64,000 nt of DNA, taken from Panorpa germanica. Taxonomy: Eukaryota; Arthropoda; Insecta; Mecoptera; Panorpidae. Position numbers and translations under genes: made by a program. The notes below the pieces were generated by a model, which was not told the DNA's origin, made no database searches, and saw only the letters and a program-made list of their open reading frames with translations. Position 1 is the stretch's first letter, and every line of letters begins with the position of its first letter. Positions 48,301 to 60,093 of this stretch are shown piece after piece. The DNA lies in assembly GCA_963678705.1 (NCBI GenBank), contig OY783203.1, positions 6,262,001 through 6,326,000 of the forward strand, given 5' to 3'.

Positions 48301-49004
48301 TATATTTTTTATTAATAAATTATCCCATCGCATGTCATATTGATTATATAACTGAATTATATTAATAGTAGACAAAGTGTTATTGATTACAGTTATGGTT
48401 ATTGATTACTTTATCGAACAATACCCTAATCAACTCACGATGTCGCGCTCGTGATTTCAGTGCCAACGCCAACAACAACGACAACAGCAACATTTTTCAT
48501 ATTCTCTTACAACGAAACGTTTTCAAAACAACGTAATATGCACGATCCCTGTTCTATCTGATTTACTTTAAACTAATTTTATTTTTCGGTTCAGTAATTT
48601 TATTTAGACATTGATTTAAATGTCTTACAATTCAAATATAGACTTCTGTGTTCTATATTACTAATAACTTTTATTATTAATTTCATTTGATATTGAAAAT
48701 TTGATACTGCATAATAATAGTTTAAATTTTATTGTCTCTATCTTTCTACGACAAATACCTAATTGTCTAAACCTAATTCGCGTGTCCAGTGTGTGACTGC
48801 CCTTAGATATAAATAAAATATTAAAACCGGTTGTCTGAATGTCGTGTGTACTGTTTAACTGTTAAGACATTAAAGGACACTTCAAATTAAAAGATTTAAA
48901 ACAATCCAGTGCACATTTTTACATTTCTTATCTTTAGTTTACACAGTTTAGTTTATTGTGTATTTCCAAAAATATAACTACTGTACATTATTATAATAAT
49001 ATTA
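45309..49004. other. AT-rich DNA without recognisable genes
   Basis: TCACGA...TCGTGA hairpin and a CAACAACGACAACAGCAAC tract at about 48436-48490. One TACTCGTA at 47458. ORFs at 46367 and 47195 are AT-driven and hydrophobic by composition only. Confidence 0.5.
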
Positions 49005-49021
49005 TTTATATTTTAATTATT
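49005..49021. repeat. Target-site duplication, left copy
   Basis: A 17 bp sequence TTTATATTTTAATTATT, identical to 49604-49620, bounding the LINE insertion. Confidence 0.9.
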
Positions 49022-49603
49022 ATTATTATTAATTGTTTATTGTTCGCCTTTCGGCTTTACAATCTACATTCTTTATACATTTCATATACTTCAACTTACA
49101 ATTAAATTTACATTATTATAGACCTTTTTATATCGAAAAGTACTTTCTGCTTCTTCTTCTCTTGACCCTCTTCCATCATTTTCCCTAGTCTTCCTTCTGG
49201 ACTGGTCTATTCCCTAGTCTATTTTTCTGGGCTGAAGTTTAACTGTTTCCTCGCTACTTCTTTCTTTCTCCTGCTTCCCTTCACTGCCTCTTTTAGTACT
49301 TCCTTTCTCTTCCTGTTCCTTGTGCAACCCAGCCACCAGCTTATTTATTCTCCTGTTTTTTCTTTCCTTTTTACTATTTCCGCCATCCACCTCTTTTCTT
49401 CACTGCCTCCCTTTAATAGCTGGCCAATATTCCTTTCGCTCGCTACTTTTTCCTTACACTCAAACTTAATGTGCTCCAGTGTTTCGTCCTCCGCTCCGCA
49501 CACTCTACACTTTCTTTCCTCAATATTTTCCCAGTATCTGTTTCCTTTTTCCTCATTTCCCAATCTAAACCTTGCTGTTCTTCTTATGTGTTTTATGTCT
49601 TTG
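49022..49603 (-). mobile_element. 5'-truncated LINE insertion, copy 2
   Basis: On the minus strand the last part of a LINE ORF runs from about 49603, followed by a 3' region with GTAAAGCCGAAAGGCGAAC and an (AAT)n tail at 49022-49033. Perfect 17 bp duplications flank it. The 3' end is shared with the copy at 14448-15035. The exact duplication suggests a fairly recent event by target-primed reverse transcription. The clade is not assigned; the zinc-knuckle tail is known from several. Confidence 0.9.
49230..49600 (-). pseudogene. LINE reverse transcriptase ORF, C-terminal end, with internal stop
   Basis: Read on the minus strand, the frame gives KHIRRTARFRLGNEEKGNRYW and then CRVCGAEDETLEHIKFEC, the Cys-X2-Cys-X8-His-X4-Cys zinc knuckle found at the end of many non-LTR reverse transcriptases. 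A premature TAA lies at 49345-49347. In the same frame coding resumes (ISWWLGCTRNRKRKEVLKEA) to KQLNFSPEK and TAG at about 49228-49230. The endonuclease and polymerase domains are absent through 5' truncation. The plus-strand ORF 49322-49615 is a shadow. Confidence 0.85.
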
Positions 49604-49620
49604 TTTATATTTTAATTATT
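49604..49620. repeat. Target-site duplication, right copy
   Basis: Exact match of 49005-49021, on the 5' side of the LINE. Confidence 0.9.
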
Positions 49621-51600
49621 TTCACGTATTTTTAATTATTAATATATTAAAAACATTCAAATAAAATACATCAGACAGCATTTGGGAGAAGAAAATTAAT
49701 TTGTAATTTTCAATAATTATATATAAAAAACTCAATGTCTTTTAATAAAGATACTAAATAGTTAATAACAAAATGGTACATAACTTGAATACAAGTATAC
49801 CATCTAGCAAAATTAATAACTCGAGCAATTTTGTCTCGAATTTGTCATTGTCTACATTCTATGTATAATGTATATACTCGTACTATGTATTTATATTTTT
49901 TTGCAATAAACTTATTAAGTGGAATATACATTATAGATGTAAAGTACACGGTGTCATACCTTCCAAGTTTTCACATGTCTTCTGTGCTATTCATCATGGT
50001 AGGTTCATTTAATTTTATGCAAATTGTTTTTTGCTTGCAGTTGTTTTATCCAACAATACTTTTTATGCAATAATATATCTTTTAAGTCTATTCTATAAAA
50101 AAATGTTAATTTTATCTGTCATTTTTAATCTTAATCAGAGACTTATTAAAATTGAGAAAGTATTAAGTCATATTAGATAATATAACATTAGCCAAATGAT
50201 TCTTTTTCCGCTATAAAATGAATCATTGGAGTCGTCAGTCGAGATGAAAACCTCTAAATTGATAATTATGTTATTATTTCAGTTTTATTCTCAGATATAA
50301 ATAGTGTACTTTCTTTTCTATAAAATAATGCAAATTTTAAATATAGATTAGATACTTATTATCTTGTTAACACCTGATTATATTATAATGTTTGTTATTA
50401 CAGTAATTTAGTAATAAAGATAATTATTTTAAAACCCACTTAGAAAAAATATATAACCTACCCGTAAAACCTTTTGAAAAATATTTTAACGACTTAGTGT
50501 TTTTTAACTTATGTTTCATTTTCAACAACGCAGTCTACTAATAAAGTTATTTAAAATATAATAAAATATAGTTTTTTAAACGAGGTTTAAATAATAAGTA
50601 TAAGAAAAAGGAAGTTAACTTTTTTTTTGTTAAAGAAGTTACACATATTTTTTATGGTTTTAGTTTTGTATTAAGTGAATTTTTTTTTATAGATATTATC
50701 TAAAGATAATAATCTTATGGTAACATATTTTTTATGACTTTCCGACTGGTTCTTATTGTTACGTTTTATTAGGAAAAAATGTAGAATCTGTTTACAAAAT
50801 TTTTAATTTGTCAAGCGTGTGACAACGTTTCAATTTGTATGTTTTTGTGTCCTTTCTGGCAGAAATTTACTCTTATATACTACGAAGAACGAAACGATAG
50901 ATAGATAGATACAATGTTACTTGTATAACTTACAATATTAATTGCTCTGTAATTAAACGAAGCTACGAAAGCTGAAATTAAAACCTTGAAATTTGCAAAA
51001 ATGTTTCATTTCCATTTTTTTAAATAGCATATTTTAAAACTTTAATAAAAGTTGGTTTTGGTCATAGTTCCTATTACTATTTGACCAAAAATTGTGTTTA
51101 GTTCCGTTATAGTTTCATGAGGTCCTTCGTAATTTTCAATTTAGTGGCCTCTCAATTCTAATTTTTATATTCTTAGTACAATAATAAGTTTATAAACGAT
51201 GTTATTGGTTCTATTATATTAATTACACATTATTAAATTCCATTCGGCCTAGTGTAAATTTGTTACAGATTAGTTCCTAGTCATTCTTTTGACGATGTAT
51301 TTTTTATGTAGAAACATTAAAATACTGATATCACGAATTAAAAGACTTTAAATTACTTTAATAATATATCCGGTGGATACAATAAAGCGATGGAGTGCAC
51401 AAATCTGGGAACATTGAAATTTCTAATATTGATATTAGTCGTCAATAGGTGAATGATAAATGGAATGATTACTAAATAAAACAATTATCCATTTCCAACA
51501 CTGTTTTATAGTAATTTTAGACATTTAAATGTAAATATACATATAACACATTTGAAAAAAAAAAACAAACGAGGCAGCCATAATAATCAAGCATAGTAAT
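49621..51600. other. AT-rich DNA without recognisable genes
   Basis: A (GATA)n microsatellite at 50896-50911 and one TACTCGTA at 49875. The 80-codon ORF at 49831-50073 has hydrophobic composition but no support. Confidence 0.5.
50896..50911. repeat. (GATA)n microsatellite
   Basis: Four GATA units. Confidence 0.85.
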
Positions 51601-51745
51601 GCTGCCTGGCTCCGTCTCCGTCCCACTAGCTGAATACTGTTGGCGGGAAGGGAAACGCCAACTGCCGGGACAGATGTGTGGATAGGTCCGTCGTTCGTCG
51701 TCCGTGATCCGAGGACCGAGCCGCGAACAAAAGTATTCATCAAAT
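51601..51745. promoter_or_regulatory. Isolated GC-rich island with E2F-like palindrome
   Basis: About 145 bp of CpG-rich sequence in AT-rich flanks. At 51639-51662 GTTGGCG and CGCCAAC form a 7 bp inverted repeat with a 10 bp loop, and TTGGCGGGAA inside it matches the E2F consensus well. CGTCGTTCGTCGTCCG follows. ORFs on both strands overlap it. It could be a promoter, an enhancer or an old mobile element. Confidence 0.3.
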
Positions 51746-53309
51746 GGCATACAGTTTTTTTTATATATTGTACAAAATATAAACATATATTCAACATATT
51801 ATTTTTATATATTCACAAAAAAACATTAAATGGACAAATCCTTTTAAGAATGTTACTAAATCAGATGAAGTAGGGAATACAGTTATCTGTTTTATCATTA
51901 TAATGACTCTGTTTACATCGTAAATGGTAAATTGACTTTAATAACTTTTTTTTTTTATTTTTTGTTAATTTAGTTATAAATTTCGGTATAAGTATTTATT
52001 TTAAGATACTATTTCATATCCTGTAGATATTTTCATTTATCTATCAAACATCCATCACTAGAATTTTTGTTTTGTCTGCTAAGTAAAGTCATCGTTTTCT
52101 ATTAATCTAAATGTAGTGTTTATTATGACTTCAACACCTGCGACGTCCTTTAAATTTTAAGACCGCAGTGAACGTGTTTGATTTTCTCAATGGATATTTT
52201 ATTACATGCATTCCATGGTAAAAATATTACATCTTAACACAAATATAAATAAAGTATGTTCAAGTTTTGCTAGGTAAAATAGAAATAAAAGAAAAAGTTA
52301 TGTAGCGGTAGCTCACATTAGTCCACGACAAGCACATTATCCTCTTTATTATTATTATTAAGTTATTTCTTATAATAAAAAGAAATCTAAAATATTATCG
52401 AAAAAATAAATTGTGACTTACAAATTTATTTAGAAATTAAGGAGTAGAAGTTTTATTGAAATTATAATTTCTTATTCTCAATGTCAAAACAAACGTTTAT
52501 GAAAATAATTCTGAATAATGAAATAATTGAACAACAAAACTGTAGGACAACTAGCATCATTGAACTATCTGGCACTGTGGGTTGTATAAAAATCTTCAAA
52601 CTATTTATTAGAAAGTGGCACTCTAATTGTTACACGATTTTTTTTCTGAGAGATTTCTCGATGTTATAATAATTGAGAACCCCGTGCCCACTTAGTAACT
52701 GAATTTTAATCTTAATTGTTTACTACCATTTATTATCTCAACCATTTTAAACCATTGATAACTAACTGTCTGTTTACTACATACAATTTTTGAATGTTTT
52801 TTTTTTTTATAATTTTTATAGTAGTATTTCTTTTATATGAAACATATGGCTAACGCATACATTAACTAGTTACCCCTACTATATAATATATATTAATGGT
52901 CCATATAACAGCTGATCATTTGATAAAGGATGGGGCGAAAGAAGGAAGGCGAACGTTATCTTTCATCTTGCGTAACTAACATAAACTAATCGTGAACGGT
53001 TATTGAACTGTTTATTTTAATATAATAAGTGGTGATTTAAAAATGCTATTAATTAGCGATTTATTCAGTTTTAAGTTTAATTAATTAATTAGTTATACAC
53101 CTGGTGTCTACATAAATATGTAGACAGTTCGAGCACTTATAACATTTTAATAAGGATTTACAGCTTTTTTACTCTCTCATCAATTTACTTATAATTGTAT
53201 AATATCATCGCGTACTTAAAAACTATGTTTTATTACTTCTGTAGTCATGCTGAAATTTATTTCTTTCAAAGGCAAGTTTATCATATTTATAACTTGTTTA
53301 TAATTATTA
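51746..53309. other. AT-rich DNA without recognisable genes
   Basis: A TAATTAATTAATTAG run near 53080-53095. A short GTAGCTCACATTAGTCCACGA segment near 52313 may be a scrap of the SINE but is too short to call. Confidence 0.5.
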
Positions 53310-53886
53310 CTAGAAATTACTCCAGTCGCAAGCGACGACTGTCTTTTGTGTGTTAATTGAATTTCAATGCAAATTTTAATTACATTTTTAAATTGAAATA
53401 TTTAACTCGTTCTATATAAATTTTACATATAAAAACAAATTATTTTTCATATAAATATATATTTTTTTTAACAAAATAAAAAATATTTTCAATTTTTTTT
53501 CAAAATTTGGAAATTTTTTTTTCGATTTGTAAATTAGGTGAATTTAAAAGTAAAATTTGAATTTCTCCAAAGTTTCCTATCGGGCCCCCTAATTTTCTCA
53601 ACGCTTCTTTTTCCAATTTTTCAATTTACAATTTTCAAAAAATGTTGACATTGAACTCCGTAATACACATGCCAAATTTCATATTTCTATCTTTTACGAA
53701 TTAAAAGTTATAGTCAGAAGTAAAAAAAATTTTTTTTACAAAAAGTCTTAGAATTTTATTCTCTACAAAATAGACAATTTTCAAGAAAATGCGCGTAGCC
53801 GTTTTCGAACTACCATACAAAATTCGAACCAAAAATATAAATAAATAAGAATATAAACTTTCCCTTGGAACATTTCCACAACAGGA
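53310..53886 (-). mobile_element. Non-autonomous Helitron H1, minus-strand copy
   Basis: About 577 bp. On the minus strand it starts around TCCTGTTGTGGAAATGTTCC (53886) and ends CTAG at 53313-53310 before a T. The hairpin GTCGC-TT-GCGAC (53325-53336) lies eleven bases upstream of CTAG. Blocks such as AAAAGATAGAAA, GCATGTGTATTA, GCGTTGAGAAAATTA and GAACGAGTTAAATATTTC match the copy at 18377. The base before the 5' end is C, not A, so that terminus is eroded. The ORF at 53701-54027 on the minus strand falls mostly inside it. Confidence 0.8.
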
Positions 53887-54923
53887 GGGTTGTGGTGATC
53901 TAGTCGTGAGACGGTCTGGAGCCGCCATTCTTGAGAATTGATTATTATATCGATATAATCTTATCCTCCCATGATGTTGGTAGTTCTTGTGGTGTAAAGA
54001 CCTCATATACGTGACAGTCAACTTCAATCAACTTTTATCAACTTAATTTTGATACGATATTACAAGAGGAGGGTTTTGTTTTAATATTGATTTTCTGAAA
54101 AAGATGCGTTTTTCCAACTAGAATTAGACAATTTCACTCGATATTTTTGTGCTCTAACGCAGTACCCATTTTGATTAGATAATAATATACTATTAATGTC
54201 AAAAAATATAAAATCGTATATTTTTTAATTAAATCTCAAGTAAAATTAATAATTCATTAGTTAAAAACCATAATCCATATCCATACCATATCATGTCAAA
54301 TTTGTAATAATAAGCTCTTAAAATATAACCATGTCATGTAACTATATGAATATTATAAAATCAAGCATATGTTGCTTTCATAAAATGTAGAACGTAATCG
54401 TAGTACCACTATATAAAAAGTGTACATGTCTAAAATGATTCATTCCACAAGAACTAATGGCTTAAATATTTTTGTTTTTCTGATACGATGTTTCAACGCT
54501 GGCTGGCAGTTTGGGATATCATATTGATTCTAGTTTTATTCGTAACAGAACATACAGCCCAGCCCAGTTATAAGGGGTTTGCATTCAGTATTTTCTATCG
54601 CTCTATTCATATTTTTAACTTGTTAAAAAATATGAACAAAAAATATAACATGGATAGTATAAATTCCAAATAGAAATAAAAAACAATTTAGTAAAGATTT
54701 TGTCGTTTGTTTTATTTTTGAAGAGTAAATGTTTTTTATTTGGTTAGTAGTATTACTAACATTTTACTATCTGTGATAAAAATTTAGTCTGTAATTATTA
54801 TAATTAAATTTTGTTATATTTAATAAGTATGTTTAGATATTTGTTGATTGCTTTTGTATCGACTTTTTAATTAAAAATGGTTACACGTAATTGGCGTTAT
54901 ACGTTCATTATATTTATATTATA
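53887..54923. other. AT-rich DNA without recognisable genes
   Basis: A 61-codon plus-strand ORF (54488-54673) begins MFQRWLAVWDIILILVLF, which is hydrophobic, but then becomes AT-rich and Lys/Asn-rich. It is not supported as a gene. Confidence 0.45.
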
Positions 54924-55190
54924 GGCGGTACAGTGACCGAGAGCATTCATGCTTGACGTCAGACTGCTGTGTCTTTGAGTTCAATCCCAGGACCCAGCGC
55001 TAAATTAAAATTGAGTCAATTTGATCATGTTTTCATAATCATAAGACTTATGAGGCAGCGTTGTGGTTCACCTATGAGACCACGATAACATAAATATTGT
55101 CAATATTGTAGAAGGTCGTCAGTAAAAGAAGTGAACATTGGACATTGGTCATAGTTTAACATTATGTTAAAGTTATTAAATAAATAAATA
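54924..55190 (+). mobile_element. tRNA-derived SINE, full-length copy
   Basis: GGCGGTACAGTGACCGAGAGC (A-box region), GAGTTCAATCCCAGG (B-box region), TAAGACTTATGAGGCAGCG, ATAAATATTGTCAATATTGT and an AAATAAATAAATA tail, in the same order as at 60094. It is more diverged, with changes in the B box. Confidence 0.85.
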
Positions 55191-57120
55191 CTTATTTCTT
55201 TCAATATCTTTGTTTTTAAACAATTAAGTTGTTGTTTTAGTAGACTAGTAACTCTTCTTTTCTTTTATGTTTCATACGATAGATCCGATCTGTTACTTTT
55301 CCGTTGACGTTTACTTTTACAACGTATTATTTCATATTTTTGTGGCGTAGTACTAGTACATTTCAACTTTAACATTTTACAGATTTCTATTTTAATTGCA
55401 ATGTTCTGTCTAAAGCAGACAGAGCACTTCACACCGTATCTCTTGAACTATATTGAAAACTTAATTTACCTGATGTCATAAATTATATTCTCACCTGTCA
55501 TATATCTGGGTCTTGCATATCTATACAGATACACCCTCCCGAAAGATTATGACGCAAAACCTGAAAAAAAATAGAAAGTTTATTTTTCATCTGTATATAA
55601 TACTTTTAGTTATACTTTTAGAAGATATACTTTTTTTTTCTTTGTTTCAAAAAGTTTTTTTGACTTCGTTTTTATATATACATTGTTTGAAAAATGTAGG
55701 TAAAACTGTAAAATATAAAAATACATGAATATAAATATATAATACCTGTGTATAGTGTATACCTACTTGAAACTTATATTTAGGTTTCTTTTTTTTATAT
55801 GATTCAAGTTTACGCAAAACAATTTTAAATATTTTAAATGAACAATAAAAGGTAAAAATGTGAAAGTTTAGATTTGGTATGGGTCATATGACGTTGTTGG
55901 TGGTTCTCTTTATAGATTTAGACTTTAATATTAGACAATAAAATGTTACAATGTAGATTCCAGCTGTTTTGCATAAGATCCGTTGTTTATTATGTATACA
56001 AATGCCACCTTGCATTTAGCTGTTGTTTTGAAGTAAACCTAACCTGAAAACATGAATCACTCGCATTGAATAAAAAATATAAACGATCTATATAAACAAA
56101 TGGATGGACAATTGAACAATTGCAACTTAAGAAAAGATTATAATAAACATTTTAAGAACTAGTTATTCGTATGCTAACAATAGCCAATAAAGAATCCAAA
56201 TTATAGAAAACAAATGGCGGAATATGAAACATAACCTCACATAATATACAACTGTCATTTGCACTGTAATTACTGTAACCTGTATTTCGTAAATGAAAAT
56301 CAATCATAACTGTAGTTTATCAAAGTAAATTATATATTTTGTCCGTTTACATTACAGTATCTCATAAACTTGAATTGAATAAATAATTTTTGTGATTATA
56401 TACAATTAATAATGTAAAATTATCTGAAAATTACAAAAATAAATTGCTCAGTGCTTCTAAGAATTGTTTTATAAGAGAGCAGGATGCCTTAATTATTTTA
56501 TACCATATTTTTATATTTACCTGTTACTATCTAAAATATTTCAAGTTTTTATTTAATGTTTTTGTGCCGTTTTACGAAATGGCGTACTTGAACAACCAAT
56601 ATACAAAAATTTAATGTATAAACGTCTTAAAATATTATAATTGTCTATTAAGAAACCGAAAAAATAAATAACCTAAACACAAAACCTTAAGAAGTACATA
56701 ATTATAATAATTTAGCAGAATTACGTGTTGTTTGCGCCATAATTGCATTAACGTAACTTCTATTTTTAACATTTAATCATAAGTTACTCTTTTTAAACTA
56801 CAAAAAAAAAGAAGAAGAAAATAAAAAACTTTATCAATAAGCCATGCAGTTTTAAAAGCCTACGGAAGCACAAAATAATGGCTTATACATGTTTCTCTTT
56901 TTTTTCGTACTATTTTCGCGGTTTCGTGGTCACCAAAAGCGCTTATCACAAATCGTGTTGACTAGGCTTTTAATATATGGAAATATATAAAAAAAATTTA
57001 TATGTTTTTTTATGCATTCATTCGTATAACTAAATCATTGCTTTTTGAGATAGTACAAAAATGCATATTTCAGTTGCATATCTTTCCACGAATACAACGG
57101 GGTTTAAAATTCTTAGTGAC
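55191..57120. other. AT-rich DNA without recognisable genes
   Basis: Nothing beyond A/T tracts and short unsupported ORFs. Confidence 0.55.
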
Positions 57121-57268
57121 GTTTTTTTAATTCTCAGTTTAATCTTTAGAAAAATGAATTTTGCAATTCTAGTTGTGTCAATACAGTAATATAACCGAGA
57201 TATTTTGCGTGGTTATGCTCTACTGGAAACAAAATATATATCTCGGTTAACTGAGAATTTAAAAATCG
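57121..57268. mobile_element. MITE-A, copy 3 (short)
   Basis: TTTTTTTAATTCTCAGTTTAA on the left and TTAACTGAGAATTTAAAAA on the right are the family's inverted repeats. An interior TAACCGAGATATTTTGCGTGG corresponds to TAACCGAGGTATTTTGCTTG in copy 1. About 148 bp, with a deletion of the centre relative to copy 1. Confidence 0.7.
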
Positions 57269-57441
57269 CTTTTAGTGATATATAAATATCGGAGGTTAAA
57301 AAATTGAAATCATCTTCCATTCAAAGACAAACAAATAAACTACGTTACAAGAAAACAGTAAAAATTACTATATGACATAGTACCAGGGTGCTATAATGGT
57401 TTTATAACAATTTTGTCATGAAAATATTTAACCGATTAGTA

Positions 57442-57506
57442 GAAATCGAAGCTTAGAATTAGCTTGTAACAAGTTTGAAACTTACACTATAAGACAATTT
57501 TCTACC
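57442..57506 (+). repeat. Dispersed repeat family C, copy 5 (shortened)
   Basis: GAAATCGAAGCTTAGAATTA, GCTTGTAACAAGTTTGAAAC and AAGACAATTTTCTACC match the ends of the other copies. The middle is deleted. Confidence 0.6.
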
Positions 57507-59647
57507 TATGAATATTTACAAAAAAAATTGTTGACAGAGTGTTATCTTATCAGCCAAGGTAAAACTGTCAATAATTATTTATTTTATTTTAAATTTTTTT
57601 AAGTTAATTTAAACTAATAAATGTAAATTAGTGAATAATTAAACTAATTATCTTAAAACGTCGTTAAATGCCTAAATTACACCTTTGTATATAAATTGAA
57701 TATAATAATAATACTAATTTTATTTTATGATCATTAAATATCTGCATATAATTAGAATATAATTTATATTATATTTACATAATTGTTTAGTTCCTTTATT
57801 TTAAATTGAATTTTATCATATAAGTAACATTTATCATTATGTATTAAACTTATATGATTTAACTTATCATTTCTTATATAAACTATAAGAATGTTTGTAA
57901 ATAAGATTATTTTAACGCCACGTCCAAAGCAGATTCGAAAATCGAATACGAACACGCGTAGCTTACAAGAACCATACAACGCTTTTTTTATGAAATTTAA
58001 TTTCTTTTACAATTTATATACGAATATTCTAATACGCTTAAAGTTTATGTTTATTATAATTACACAGGGAACACAGTATTTCGTAATACACCTTAATCGA
58101 ATCGTAAAATTAGCTAGTATCAACCTAGCAATATAATTTAAATAAGAAATATCCTTTCAAGTGCTCTCTCCTTCTCTCATCTTCATTACGGTGATTCATT
58201 TCCTTGTTTCACAACAACGACACACGGTATTGTTAAGCATTTTTAATTATTCTACTTTTACCAACTAATTTGTATTGTTCTAACAACAGTTGTATCTTAA
58301 TATAATTACAATAGTTTTACATTATCATAAACGTGAGTGCGTATTTTGAAAGTGTAGTAAGTCTTTTTTGTTTTCCCCTGAACTTACATATTTATTCACT
58401 CTGTATTTGCTATTGCTTTTTGCATTTACACAGAATAATAGAAAAATATTAGAAATTGAATATACCCTATTTTATTATAGCTGTTAGAACCATAAAATGA
58501 TTGTGATAATAAAACATTTTTTTTCGTTTTTAAATCATCTTTTTTAGAATGAAAACTCATAAAATAGCGGTATTCTGCACATTATAAGAAAAAGATTTTA
58601 TGCAAAATTAAAACATTCTTAGACAAAATATTGTTACTTTAGATAAAATCTAGTTGTAGGGTAATGTTGTAATGACATTAATTATCGGAACTTCCATTGT
58701 CCAAATATTTGAATTATTTTAAACATAATTTTGTTAGTTAATGTATTAAATTTTTCTTTTCGAAAATAGACTTTTCCCATTATCAAAATAAGCGATTCAC
58801 ATAACTAGTTTGAAATAATATAAATTAAAAAATTAACCTCTACAAGATTATTTTTTCTTATCTATTCTCGACATGTCACACCTTACACTACCTAAAGTTT
58901 TAATACCGGTTCATGTAAAATCAACTTTGAAATTGATAAAACAATTCTAAAATATGTTAAATAGTTAAAACAAAACAAAAAATAAACAAACAAAAACATT
59001 GACGACATTTTAAAGTTGTTTATTTATGTAGTGTATGTTTTAAAACATGTTTTTTTTTTTCTGGAACAAAATAAAAATCGAAAAGTATAAATATACTTGA
59101 AAATTCTTTTTAAATTTTTGAGGATTTATTTCGTACATGGAATCCTATACATGCTTTAATCTACCGTTAAATTAGATAAAGGTTTTAATTTGAAGAGTAA
59201 ATGTTAAACGTTTATCGTGATTTTTTAATTTCTTAATTAATTTCTTCTCCTAATTAAAAATCTTTAATTAAATTTAATAATAAATAATATTAAAATGTGA
59301 AAACGCATTTTTTTTTAGGTTAATAATGATATTAAATATATCCATATATTTAGGCATAGATGATAAAAATTCTAGGATGCCTTTTTAAAAAGTGCCGCAT
59401 CATGGGGGCATTTATGTTTATGAATTTCATTATTTTTTATTTCAAGGTAAATGACCTTTTTTATCTTACGCCAAATATAATTGTATTCGATTACAATTGA
59501 TTCTTCGGCGCCCTCCGTTTATTTCTTCTCTACTTTTCTATTCTATTTTTATTATATAGTTATTTTAAAAAAGTGTAATATAAAAATTGATATAGTTATA
59601 AAAACTCTTCATTATAAGTTTAAAAAAAATTCCCAATCAAGAATGTA
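57507..59647. other. AT-rich DNA without recognisable genes
   Basis: No supported ORF, RNA gene or repeat edge. Confidence 0.55.
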
Positions 59648-59724
59648 TTTGTAATTATATATTTTATTTTATAATTTATTTAACGTCGAACTATTTCCGA
59701 TGCTGAGTCCTATAACCAACAGTA
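59648..59724 (-). mobile_element. tRNA-derived SINE, 3' end, minus strand
   Basis: Read on the minus strand, TGTTGGTTATAGGACTCAGC and ATCGGAAATAGTTCGACGTT, then AAATAAATTATAAAATAAAA, match the 3' end and tail of the family, most closely the copy at 4285. Confidence 0.7.
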
Positions 59725-59817
59725 TTTTATTAATTATTTATTTAAAATGTTTATTTTAATATATTTTAAATTATTTTTTATAGTGTATACTCTGGTTCAT
59801 GAATCGAACATTAAGAC

Positions 59818-59953
59818 CAGTGGCGTAGCGTGCCTTAGACAGGACCCGTATCAAAATTTGTTGGGTGGCCCAAATGATGGGTAAAGATTTTTCACAAAAG
59901 GAACAAAGACACACATTTAGGGCCCTTGTAGCCGTATCATTGATACGCCACTG
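59818..59953. mobile_element. hAT-type MITE, 136 bp, 8 bp target duplication
   Basis: The termini CAGTGGCGTAGCGTG and (inverted) CAGTGGCGTATCAATG fit hAT ends. Flanking ATTAAGAC (59810-59817) and CTTAAGAC (59954-59961) form an 8 bp duplication with one mismatch. No ORF of its own. The minus-strand 71-codon ORF (59771-59986) spans it and is not a gene. Confidence 0.85.
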
Positions 59954-60093
59954 CTTAAGACATAGTAGTTTAGCATCAAGTATCAATGCTTTCGACTACT
60001 GTGTTGTATATATTTACATTTACATTGAAATAAATCGAATATAATTTAAAAATAAAAAGTCTGTAATTATCTCTGAAAATTAAATCTGATTCT

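Noticed and set aside
49322..49615. A 97-codon plus-strand ORF
   Set aside because: It lies antisense to the LINE C-terminal coding region, which has the clear zinc knuckle.
52310..52345. Possible SINE fragment (GTAGCTCACATTAGTCCACGA)
   Set aside because: Similarity is limited to about 20 bases and lacks both the head and the tail.
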